Positions 23,638 through 31,118 of a stretch of DNA of 57,936 nt are shown here, in pieces. Under the pieces are notes generated by a model. That model did no database searches. It was not told the origin of the DNA and worked only from the letters and a program-made list of their open reading frames with translations. Made by a program: the position numbers and the translations under genes. Source of the stretch: Microbacteriaceae bacterium (GTDB lineage Bacteria > Actinomycetota > Actinomycetes > Actinomycetales > Microbacteriaceae). How positions within the stretch are numbered: the stretch's first letter is position 1; every line of letters starts with the position of its first letter. The stretch is from positions 1 to 57,936 of the forward strand of contig CANGGL010000004.1 in assembly GCA_947453465.1 (NCBI GenBank), given 5' to 3'.

Positions 23638-24351
23638 ATGCAGTTCGATATTGGGGACGAACTTCGCCGAGTGCGCGTATCGCGCAAGCTGAGCCTTAGA
23701 AGCGTTGCGACCGCCGTTGGTGTTTCAGCCAGCCTGCTCTCGCAGGTTGAAACCGGCAAGACTCAGCCATCTGTGAGCACACTTTATGCACTGGTAAACC
23801 ACCTAGGAATTTCACTCGACGGCCTTATGAAAGGCCAGGCACAGACCGACCTGCCGGCAGACCCATCTGGGTATGAAGATGGTCACCACGGAATTGTGCA
23901 GCGACGCAACGAGAACCCGTTGATTGAGATGGAGAACGGTGTTGTCTGGGAGCGACTGGCCGATGGCGGTCGAGAAGATGCCGACCCGCTGATGGTGACC
24001 TATGAGCCAGGCAGCTCGAGCTCAGTTGATGGCAAAATGATGCGTCACGACGCGCTGGAATATGGCGTAATCATTGAAGGAACTCTGACCCTAAAGATTG
24101 AGTCTGAAGTTCACGAGATCTACCCAGGCGACTCATTCAGCTTCGACGCCAACCGTTTGCACATGTATGAGAACAACTCAGCAAAGCCCGCTCGAGGCAT
24201 CTGGTTTGTTATCGGCAACAAGGAAGCCGCGACTCAGAACCTGAGTAACCTTGGCCCAGCCAAGACCAGTAGCTCAACCCTGCCAGCAAAATCTGCTGTG
24301 GACGTCTTGAACGTCATGGGTGACGCCAAGGCTCGCAAACTTCGCAGCTAA
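23638..24351 (+). CDS. XRE-cupin transcriptional regulator
   Basis: This is a 237-residue two-domain regulator. The N-terminal XRE helix-turn-helix is LSLRSVATAVGVSASLLSQVETGKTQPSVSTLYAL (about residues 18-52). The C-terminal cupin is at about 125-195 (YGVIIEGTLTLKI, YPGDSFSFDANRLHMYEN). Cupin regulators of this type usually sense a small carbon source or amine. AGAGGAGA precedes the ATG at 23638. A TAAAGT -10 (23586-23591) implies a leader of about 40 bases. It diverges from the EboE-like/GlxR operon and converges with the E1-E2 operon, so these are its likely targets. Confidence 0.88.
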   Translation: MQFDIGDELRRVRVSRKLSLRSVATAVGVSASLLSQVETGKTQPSVSTLYALVNHLGISLDGLMKGQAQTDLPADPSGYEDGHHGIVQRRNENPLIEMENGVVWERLADGGREDADPLMVTYEPGSSSSVDGKMMRHDALEYGVIIEGTLTLKIESEVHEIYPGDSFSFDANRLHMYENNSAKPARGIWFVIGNKEAATQNLSNLGPAKTSSSTLPAKSAVDVLNVMGDAKARKLRS

Positions 24352-24381
24352 AACGGCTTGCCCGGTTAACCGGTTTCCCGG

Positions 24382-25719
24382 CTAAACCAGCATGCTGAGT
24401 GGGTTCTCGATTCGCTTCACAAACGCGGCCAGCCACTGAGCTGCCAACGCTCCATCAACTGCGCGGTGGTCGGCCGACAAGGTCACGGTCATGACGTTGG
24501 CAATCACAATTTGCCCGTCCTCGACAACTGCGCGCGGCGCTGCCGCGCCAACAGCCAGGATGCCAGACTGCGGTGGGTTCAAGATTGCGGTGAATTCCTT
24601 GGTGCCAAACATTCCCAGGTTGGTGACCGCAAAGCTGCCACCCTCAAGTTCCTCTTGGCGAAGCTTGCCAGCGCGTGCGCGCCCGGCCAGCTCAGCGATC
24701 TCCATGCTGAGGTTGCTCAGTTGACGTTTTTCAACTCCGCGAATTACCGGGGTGAGCAACCCGCCATCGGTGGCAACCGCAACGGCGATGTCTGCCGACT
24801 CAAACTTATGCATGGCCTCTGGGTTCCAGATGACGTTAGCCTCGGGCACATCCATCAGCGCCGAAGCAACTGCCTTAACCACGATGTCATTGACCGAGAT
24901 CTTGACCGGTGACGACTCATTGATGCGCTTGCGCAGCTCGAGAAGTGAGTCGACCTTGCAGTCTGCCGTCACATAGAAGTGCGGAACGGTTGACTTGCTC
25001 TCGGTCAAGCGGCGAGCGATTGCGCGACGCATACCTGAGTGAGGAACCGTGACGTAGCCGCTCGAGTATTCCTGCTTGGCAATTGCCGAGCCAGGTGTGG
25101 CAGCAGAGGTTTGGGTTGGAGCGGCTGCAGCAACGGCCTCAGCGGCCGGCGCAGTGCCTGAAGCGGCTGCCGCTGGAGCGCCGTTTGCCAAGTAGTGCTC
25201 TAGGTCGCGACGAACAACACGGCCGTCGGGGCCGGTGCCAACAATCTGGTTGAAGTCCACGCCGCGCTCAGCGCCTAGCTTGCGAACGATTGGGCTGACA
25301 AACTTGCGGCCGCCTTCGTGGGCGATTGTTGCCGAAACCTCGATGACCGGAGATGCTGCCGAAACCTCGATGACCGGAGATGCTGCCGAAACCTCGATGA
25401 CCGGAGATGCTGCCACGGCTGCCTCGGCAACCGGAGCTGCCGCTCCGCCCAATAGTGCATCGCCGGCGGAGCCGTCCTCGCCTGCGCCAAGCAAGATCAT
25501 GATTGGTGCGCCAACTTCGACCGATGCACCATCGGCGACTAGCACCTTATAGACGGTGCCTTCGGCGTCTGATTCATAGTCGACTACGGCCTTCTCGGTC
25601 TCCATCTCGGCGATTACGTCGCCAACCTTGACCGAAGCGCCAACTTCAACCTGCCACCTGGACAAGACGATTTCGGTGGCGCCTGCGGCAACCTCCGGCA
25701 TGCGAATGAGAGTTGCCAT
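24382..25719 (-). CDS. 2-oxoacid dehydrogenase E2 (lipoyl acyltransferase)
   Basis: This is a 445-residue dihydrolipoamide acyltransferase. The lipoyl domain spans 1-80 with Lys43 (ETEKAVVDYES). A linker with three copies of ASPVIEVSA runs from about 104 to 130. The E1/E3-binding domain is about 138-178 (FVSPIVRKLGAERGVDFNQI). An Ala/Pro linker follows. The catalytic core is about 215-445 with the active-site TLSADHRAVDG motif near 418. Its start overlaps the E1 stop by one base. The acyl specificity (pyruvate, branched-chain or acetoin) cannot be fixed. No E3 gene is in the window, so a shared lipoamide dehydrogenase is presumably elsewhere. Confidence 0.92.
   Translation of the reverse strand: MATLIRMPEVAAGATEIVLSRWQVEVGASVKVGDVIAEMETEKAVVDYESDAEGTVYKVLVADGASVEVGAPIMILLGAGEDGSAGDALLGGAAAPVAEAAVAASPVIEVSAASPVIEVSAASPVIEVSATIAHEGGRKFVSPIVRKLGAERGVDFNQIVGTGPDGRVVRRDLEHYLANGAPAAAASGTAPAAEAVAAAAPTQTSAATPGSAIAKQEYSSGYVTVPHSGMRRAIARRLTESKSTVPHFYVTADCKVDSLLELRKRINESSPVKISVNDIVVKAVASALMDVPEANVIWNPEAMHKFESADIAVAVATDGGLLTPVIRGVEKRQLSNLSMEIAELAGRARAGKLRQEELEGGSFAVTNLGMFGTKEFTAILNPPQSGILAVGAAAPRAVVEDGQIVIANVMTVTLSADHRAVDGALAAQWLAAFVKRIENPLSMLV
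25331..25411. repeat. Three exact 27-bp tandem repeats in the E2 linker
   Basis: The unit, from GCCGAAACC to GGAGATGCT on the plus strand, occurs at 25331-25357, 25358-25384 and 25385-25411 with no differences that I can see. It encodes the minus-strand peptide ASPVIEVSA three times in the flexible linker after the lipoyl domain. The reading frame is kept. Copy number is likely to vary between strains. Confidence 0.95.
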
Positions 25720-27905
25720 TAGTTCTTACCAAACCCTTCGGCCGAGCGCTTTAGGCCGGCAACGACTTCCTCGGTCTTAGCGATTGCGGCACGCTCAAGC
25801 ACCTTAGAGATGCTTGGTGAAGCCTCGCCGCCGTGAACTCGCTGAACCGGCTGGTCAAGATAGTCAAAGAATCGACGCTGAATTTCGTCAGATAGCCAGC
25901 TGCCATAGCTGGTTCCCTGCGCGCCCTGCTCGACAATCATGACGGCGTTGGTCTTCTTGATGCTGGCTTCGATGGTGTCCCAGTCGAGGCTGGCACGGTC
26001 TAGCCAACGAAGGTCGATGACTTCGGCGTCAACGCCGGTCTGCTCGACTGCTTCGAGTGAGTGGTTGACCATCGAAAGGTAGCTCAGAACGGTCAGGTCG
26101 TTGCCTGCACGCTTGATTGCTGCCTTGCCAAAAGGAATCTGGTAGTCATAGTCACCCACCGCGATCTGGCCCTTTGAGGCATACAGGTCAACGTGCTCAA
26201 TAACCAAAACTGGGTCTTCGAGGGCCAGCGCCGCGTTCATCAAGCCGATGTAGTCGAACGGGTTTGAGGCAGCAACGATGCGCCAGCCCGGTGCAGTGGC
26301 CATGATGCCGGCTGGGTCCATGAGGTGCTGTGAACCGTAGCCCGAGCCCATGGCAACCTTGGTGCGGATAACCACTGGAACCGCAGCGTCGCCACCAAAC
26401 ATGTGACGAGCCTTACCAATCTGGTTGAACACCTGGTCGGCGGCGACCCACATGAAGTCTGGGTACATGAATTCGATAACCGGGCGGAAGCGACCATCCA
26501 AGGCCATGCCGCCACCGAGACCGGCAAATGCGTTCTCGCTGATAGGGGTGCCAAGGATACGGTCCGGGTACTTCTCAACCAAGCCCTTGGTTGCGCCGTT
26601 GGTGCCACCTTTGAGTCGGTGGATATCTTCACCGAGAACGACGATGCGAGAGTCTGTCTCCATGCGGCGGTCCATTACGGCTGCTACGGCATCGACGAAT
26701 CGAACCTCTTCCTTCTCGCCAGTGTGGGTGGCAAATTCTTCGGTGCGGGCACCGTTCAGTTCGCTCGCGTCACCGCGAACACCAACGTTGACGAAGTCAA
26801 CGCTAGGCCACAGCTCTTCGCGAATCTTGCGCGCACCAGGCTTGCCGTTTGCGTCGGCTTCGAGAAGCTCGTTAACGGCCTTTTCCATCGCCGCCTGGGC
26901 CTGAACGCGCACGTTGTCGACCATCTGCTGGTCTAGCAGGCCTAGGTTAATCATTTCGTTGGCTACGCGAACCAGTGGGTCGCGCTGACGCCAAGACTCT
27001 TCTTCGTCCTTCGGGCGATAGCCGAATGCGCTGCCTGGGAATGGGCCATTCTGGTGGAAGAAGCGGTAGACCTCGGCCTCGATGACCGCCGGGCCCTTGC
27101 CGGCACGAACGTGCTCGGCGATTTCCTGCATCGCTAGGTGAACGGCAAGTGGGTCCATGCCATCAACGCGCCAGCTCGGTATTCCGAAGCCGGTGCCGCG
27201 ACCAGATAGTCGCTCTTCTGCGGTTACCTCTGAAACGTGGGTCGAAACCGCATAGAGGTTGTTTTCGATGAAGAACACCAACGGGATGTCCCATGCGGCA
27301 GTTAGGTTCATGGTCTCGAGAACTGACCCGATGTTCACTGCGCCATCGCCGAAGTAGCTGACGGTTAGGTCGCTGGTGCCCGAGTGCTGCTGAGCCCAAG
27401 CGTTTCCAGCGCCAAGTGGCACACCGCCACCAACGATGGCATTGGTTCCCAGCGCTCCGGCTTCCTTCCACTGAAGGTGCATCGATCCGCCGCGACCGCG
27501 GCAGTAACCCTGGGCTAGGCCAAGAATCTCGGCGAGGGTGCGCTGAAGCACAACCTGAATGTCTTCATTGACCAAGTTGGTGACGTCAAGGTTTGGCGCC
27601 ACATAGCCGATGGCCTTGGCCAAGAACTGGTGGTGGCCGCGGTGCGAACCGTTGACGGCGTCGGTGCCGCGAAGGCCAACGATTGAGCCGACTGCGCCAC
27701 CCTCTTGACCGATGCTCGAGTGGGCTGGGCCGTGAACCAAGCCTTCGCCGGCAAGCTGAAGTACTGTCTCTTCAAAGGCACGAATCAGGTGCATCTGGCC
27801 AAGCATGTTTTCAAGCAGGCTTGGGTCGGCATTGCGCCAGTCCTCAGGGGTTGTGCGAAGTTCGATCCAAGGTTCTTTAGGTGAGAGCTGAATCTTCTCG
27901 GTCAT
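25719..27905 (-). CDS. 2-oxoacid/acetoin dehydrogenase E1, alpha-beta fusion
   Basis: This is a 728-residue thiamine diphosphate enzyme. The alpha part (about 1-385) has HRGHHQFLAKAIGY, GRGGSMHLQW and the ThDP motif from GDG (186-188) to ENN (214-216). The beta part (about 398-728) has VVLGEDIHRLKGGTNGATKGL, GTPISENAFAGLGGGMALDG and SQHLMDPAG. Acetoin- and branched-chain-type E1 are usually two proteins; here they are fused, as in some actinobacteria. It decarboxylates a 2-oxoacid or acyloin and acylates the E2 lipoyl group. The ATG at 27905 has GGAG 7 bases upstream; an upstream TTG is in frame but overlaps that site. Confidence 0.9.
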   Translation of the reverse strand: MTEKIQLSPKEPWIELRTTPEDWRNADPSLLENMLGQMHLIRAFEETVLQLAGEGLVHGPAHSSIGQEGGAVGSIVGLRGTDAVNGSHRGHHQFLAKAIGYVAPNLDVTNLVNEDIQVVLQRTLAEILGLAQGYCRGRGGSMHLQWKEAGALGTNAIVGGGVPLGAGNAWAQQHSGTSDLTVSYFGDGAVNIGSVLETMNLTAAWDIPLVFFIENNLYAVSTHVSEVTAEERLSGRGTGFGIPSWRVDGMDPLAVHLAMQEIAEHVRAGKGPAVIEAEVYRFFHQNGPFPGSAFGYRPKDEEESWRQRDPLVRVANEMINLGLLDQQMVDNVRVQAQAAMEKAVNELLEADANGKPGARKIREELWPSVDFVNVGVRGDASELNGARTEEFATHTGEKEEVRFVDAVAAVMDRRMETDSRIVVLGEDIHRLKGGTNGATKGLVEKYPDRILGTPISENAFAGLGGGMALDGRFRPVIEFMYPDFMWVAADQVFNQIGKARHMFGGDAAVPVVIRTKVAMGSGYGSQHLMDPAGIMATAPGWRIVAASNPFDYIGLMNAALALEDPVLVIEHVDLYASKGQIAVGDYDYQIPFGKAAIKRAGNDLTVLSYLSMVNHSLEAVEQTGVDAEVIDLRWLDRASLDWDTIEASIKKTNAVMIVEQGAQGTSYGSWLSDEIQRRFFDYLDQPVQRVHGGEASPSISKVLERAAIAKTEEVVAGLKRSAEGFGKN

Positions 27906-27967
27906 CTTTGACTCCAATGTCGGGCTGGGTGAAAACTGTGGATTTACCTAAACTCAAGAATAGCCAA

Positions 27968-28041
27968 ATGTATCCAATTCATTCCAATAAATCTCTAAAT
28001 ACTTATAAAAATGAGATTTATGCGCAAAGATGTATCCAATT
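27968..28041. promoter_or_regulatory. Operator array between E1 and VOC-GntR genes
   Basis: ATGTATCCAATT occurs twice in the same orientation (27968-27979 and 28030-28041), 62 bases apart, close to six helical turns. Between them is a perfect 9-bp inverted repeat, ATAAATCTC (27987-27995) and GAGATTTAT (28013-28021), with a 17-base spacer. TGTATCCA resembles the TGTATACA-like sites of GntR/FCD regulators, and such a regulator is encoded two genes to the right. The region drives E1-E2 leftward and VOC-GntR rightward. Confidence 0.5.
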
Positions 28042-28059
28042 AGGACTTTAGGAGTCGAA

Positions 28060-28596
28060 ATGAGCAAGGGCATCCCTACTCTTCGCGGAACCGATCACAT
28101 CGGATTCACCGTGCCCGATATTGAAGAGGCAACGCTCTTCTTCAGAGACGTCATCGGCTGCGAACTGGTCTACAGCCTCGGTCCGTTTCAAAGCGATGAC
28201 AACTGGATGGCCGAGCACCTAAACGTCAACCCGCGCACCATCATGAAAGAGATCAGATTCTTCAGATGCCAGTTCGGTTCTAACTTCGAGATCTTTGAAT
28301 ACAAGTCAGCGGATGCTGATGGCCCACGGCCTCAGCCGCGCAATAGTGACATTGGCGGCCACCACCTTTGCTTCTATGTCGATGACATGGATGCGGCGGT
28401 TTCTTATCTAAAGGAGAACAACATCCGAGTCTTGGGCGAACCGACCAAGAGCTCGAATGCGAGTCTCGGCCAGACTTGGGTATATTTCTTAAGTCCGTGG
28501 GGAATGCAGTTTGAACTTTGCACCTATCCGGAAGGCAAGGCCTATGAGAAAGATGCGAAGGTAAAGTTGTGGCACCCAGCTCACCCAGCAGAGTAG
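28060..28596 (+). CDS. VOC family metalloprotein
   Basis: This is a 178-residue VOC protein with likely metal ligands His of TDHIGFTV, Glu of FEIFEYK, His of GGHHLCFYV and Glu of MQFELCTYP. GGAG lies 6 bases before the ATG at 28060; an upstream TTG-like start at 28030 would overlap the second operator repeat. Its architecture matches the VOC gene at 9744, though with modest similarity. It overlaps the GntR gene by 28 bases and shares its transcript, so the regulator and the enzyme probably act on the same pathway. The reaction is unknown. Confidence 0.82.
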   Translation: MSKGIPTLRGTDHIGFTVPDIEEATLFFRDVIGCELVYSLGPFQSDDNWMAEHLNVNPRTIMKEIRFFRCQFGSNFEIFEYKSADADGPRPQPRNSDIGGHHLCFYVDDMDAAVSYLKENNIRVLGEPTKSSNASLGQTWVYFLSPWGMQFELCTYPEGKAYEKDAKVKLWHPAHPAE

Positions 28597-29210
28597 CTGA
28601 GACTCTTCGCGAAGAAATTCTCAACGGCACTCTGGCGCCGGGCGACCGACTAAGCCAAGAAGACATAGCCCTTAGATTCGGCGTGAGCCGACAGCCCGTG
28701 CGCGATGCACTTCGACAACTCGAAGGCGATGGACTAATAACCATGGTTGCCAACTCTGGCGCCTGGGTTTCCAAGCTCTCAGAGAGCGAGTGCTACGAGG
28801 CTTACCAGGTGCGCGAGCACCTGGAGCCATTGCTACTTTCGCAGAGCATCCCAAACCTCAAGACGGCGCAGATTCAGCGCTTAATTGAGTTGGTTGCCGA
28901 GATTGAACAAGCCACCGATCTTGAGCAGTTCTTGCGTCTAGACCGCGAGTTCCACCTGTTGTCTTATGCCGGTGCCGCACCAGGAATGCTTCGAGAGTTC
29001 GTCGAGCGCATCTGGAACACGACTCAGCACTATCGCCGTGCTTTCGCAAAGCTGAGCGGATTCACTACTTCAGAGGTGACTCACATGGAGCACAAACTCA
29101 TCCTCGACGGGATTGTGCGTCGTGATTCACCGCAGGCCGAAAAGGCGCTTGAGGGGCACATCCGTAGAACTCGCATCACGCTCTCAGAGCATAAGGAAAT
29201 CTTTACCTAG
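28569..29210 (+). CDS. GntR-family regulator with FCD domain
   Basis: This is a 213-residue FadR-subfamily repressor. The winged helix spans about residues 5-70 (LREEILNGTLAPGDRLSQEDIALRFGVSRQPVRDALRQLEGDGLI). The FCD ligand domain is about 80-205, with the metal-type positions in LDREFHLL, EHKLILDGI and LEGHIRRTR. The start is GTG with AAGG about 7 bases upstream, inside the VOC gene. FCD regulators bind small carboxylates or sugar acids, often with a metal. It converges with pckG (4-base overlap). The repeats at 27968-28041 are its most likely operators. Confidence 0.9.
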   Translation: MAPSSPSRVAETLREEILNGTLAPGDRLSQEDIALRFGVSRQPVRDALRQLEGDGLITMVANSGAWVSKLSESECYEAYQVREHLEPLLLSQSIPNLKTAQIQRLIELVAEIEQATDLEQFLRLDREFHLLSYAGAAPGMLREFVERIWNTTQHYRRAFAKLSGFTTSEVTHMEHKLILDGIVRRDSPQAEKALEGHIRRTRITLSEHKEIFT

Positions 29211-30997
29211 GCCAAATTGGCTTTCAAAATCTCAAGCTGCCCGCGCATCGCTGCTGGCAGGCGCTCGCCGAATTGGTTGAAGTAAGCCTCGGTCATGTTG
29301 GTCTCCTGAAGCCAGGCAGAGCGATCAATCCGAAAGATTTCATCAAGATCCTCAGTGGTCACGGTCAGGCCCTCGAGGTTTAGGTCTGAAAGCGCTGGGA
29401 GATTGCCAATTGGAGAGGCGCTTGCTGCAACCGATCCATCCAGGCGTCTCGAAATCCATTCAAGAACGCGAGTGTTTTCGCCGAAACCTGGCCAGAGAAA
29501 CTTGCCATCCTGACCTTTTCGGAACCAGTTAACCTGAAACACCTGCGGGCGATTTTCGGCCGATAACCCGAGCCCCACGTCAAGCCAGTGCTGCCAGTAA
29601 TCGGCCATGTTGTAACCGCAAAATGGCAACATCGCAAACGGGTCGCGTCGAAGGGTGCCGACCACGCCTTCCGCTGCCGCGGTCTGCTCAGATGAGATCG
29701 TCGCTCCCATGAAAACTCCGTGCTCCCAGTCGCGCGCTTCGACGACCAGTGGAACATTGGTTGCCCGGCGGCCGCCAAACAAGATCGCGTCAATCTCAAC
29801 ACCCTCGGGTGAATTCCATGCTGCGTCGATGGTGGGGCACTGTTCCAACGAAACCGTAAATCTTGAATTTGGGTGGGCTGCTGGCGTATCCGACTTGGGG
29901 GTCCAGTCGGCTCCGGTCCAGTCAATCAGGTGCTCTGGAGCCTCATTGGTCAACCCTTCCCACCAAACATCGCCTTCATCGGTCAGCGCAACGTTTGTGA
30001 AAAGCGTGTTGGCTCGAATTGTTTCGATCGCCACCGGGTTGGTCTTTATGCCTGTTCCCGGAGCCACTCCGAAGAATCCGGCTTCAGGGTTGATCGCCCG
30101 CAGTTTTCCGTTGGTGTCCGGCGCAATCCAGGCAATGTCGTCGCCAATGGTGGAGACCTTCCATCCTGGGAGCGTTGGGCGAAGCATGGCGAGGTTTGTC
30201 TTTCCGCACGCGGACGGGAACGCTGCTGCGATGTGAAAGTCTTTGCCTGCTGGTGAGGTTAGGCGCACCAAGAGCATATGTTCGGCCAACCAACCTTCGC
30301 GTCGGCCGAGAGCCGACCCGATTCGAAGAGACATGCACTTCTTGCCGAGCAGCGCATTTCCACCATAGCCCGAGCCGAATGACCAGATTTCATTGGTCTC
30401 AGGGAAGTGGGCGATGTACTTTTCGACGTTGCAAGGCCAGGTGGTCTCAGGGGTTCTTACGCCAACTTCATCAATCAGGGGCGCTCCAACTGAATGCAGG
30501 GCTGGAACCCAGTCGTCACCCGATTTAATCTTGGTCAGCACTTCCGATGAAACTCGCGTCATCAACTTCATGCTGAGAACCACGTAAGGGGAGTCCGTGA
30601 TTTCAATTCCGAAACGTGCCTGAGGAGAGTCAATCGGGCCCATAGAAAATGGCACAACGTACATCGTGCGTCCACGCATGCTGCCCTTGAACAGGCTGCG
30701 CAGCAGGTTCTTCATCCAGAGGGGGTCGCGCCAGTTATTAGTCGGGCCGGCATCTTCTTCGTGTGCGCTACAGATGAACGTTCGGTCTTCAACGCGGGCT
30801 ACATCGGCCTTGTCGGTTCGGGCTAGGAAGCTGTTTGGGCGAAGATCGGGGTTTAGTCGGATCAAGGTACCGTTCTCAACTAGTAATTCAGTCAATTCTG
30901 TCCACTCGCGCTGAGATCCGTCACACCACACAATTTCATCCGGCATGGTCAATTTAGCGGTTTCTGCAACCCAATTTTCGACGGTGAGCTTAGTCAT
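29207..30997 (-). CDS. pckG: Phosphoenolpyruvate carboxykinase (GTP)
   Basis: This enzyme decarboxylates and phosphorylates oxaloacetate to PEP, the entry to gluconeogenesis. The protein has 596 residues, normal for the GTP-dependent form. Signatures are SFGSGYGGNALLGKKC near 208, the P-loop AFPSACGKTNLAML near 257, TIGDDIAWIAPD near 280 and the terminal NWFRKGQDGKFLWPGFGEN. AAGGGG precedes the ATG. Its location inside a catabolic island suggests growth on a substrate that yields C2-C4 acids. The promoter at 31037-31065 overlaps that of the divergent aldehyde dehydrogenase. Confidence 0.97.
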   Translation of the reverse strand: MTKLTVENWVAETAKLTMPDEIVWCDGSQREWTELTELLVENGTLIRLNPDLRPNSFLARTDKADVARVEDRTFICSAHEEDAGPTNNWRDPLWMKNLLRSLFKGSMRGRTMYVVPFSMGPIDSPQARFGIEITDSPYVVLSMKLMTRVSSEVLTKIKSGDDWVPALHSVGAPLIDEVGVRTPETTWPCNVEKYIAHFPETNEIWSFGSGYGGNALLGKKCMSLRIGSALGRREGWLAEHMLLVRLTSPAGKDFHIAAAFPSACGKTNLAMLRPTLPGWKVSTIGDDIAWIAPDTNGKLRAINPEAGFFGVAPGTGIKTNPVAIETIRANTLFTNVALTDEGDVWWEGLTNEAPEHLIDWTGADWTPKSDTPAAHPNSRFTVSLEQCPTIDAAWNSPEGVEIDAILFGGRRATNVPLVVEARDWEHGVFMGATISSEQTAAAEGVVGTLRRDPFAMLPFCGYNMADYWQHWLDVGLGLSAENRPQVFQVNWFRKGQDGKFLWPGFGENTRVLEWISRRLDGSVAASASPIGNLPALSDLNLEGLTVTTEDLDEIFRIDRSAWLQETNMTEAYFNQFGERLPAAMRGQLEILKANLA

Positions 30998-31036
30998 TTT
31001 TCTGGACCCCTTTGTCCGTAATCAATTCAGGCGTTC

Positions 31037-31065
31037 AGTATAGGTGAACATAAGTGACAATTCAA
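31037..31065 (-). promoter_or_regulatory. pckG promoter
   Basis: On the minus strand TTGAAT (31060-31065) and TATACT (31037-31042) are separated by 17 bases. The start would be near 31030, giving a leader of about 33 bases with AAGGGG as ribosome site. The -35 lies inside the -10/-35 span of the divergent gene, so the two promoters compete for one stretch. Confidence 0.6.
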
Positions 31066-31083
31066 CCGATTAATGCCTAGAAT
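31054..31083 (+). promoter_or_regulatory. Promoter of the aldehyde dehydrogenase gene
   Basis: GTGACA (31054-31059) and TAGAAT (31078-31083) are separated by 18 bases, with AAGGAG about 25 bases downstream. AGGTGAA occurs at 31043 and again at 31093, on either side, and could be a regulator site. Confidence 0.55.
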
Positions 31084-31118
31084 GTTAAACACAGGTGAAA
31101 AGTTCGAAGGAGAACTAA

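Noticed and set aside
24362-24373. 12-bp palindrome CCGGTTAACCGG between XRE-cupin and E2 genes
   Set aside because: It is exact but short, has no loop for a terminator and no T tract, and lies between two convergent stops. It could be a protein site, but one short palindrome in this length of sequence is weak evidence.
29655-30236. A 193-residue open frame antisense to pckG
   Set aside because: It is a shadow of a highly conserved gene, with no family resemblance and no promoter or ribosome site.
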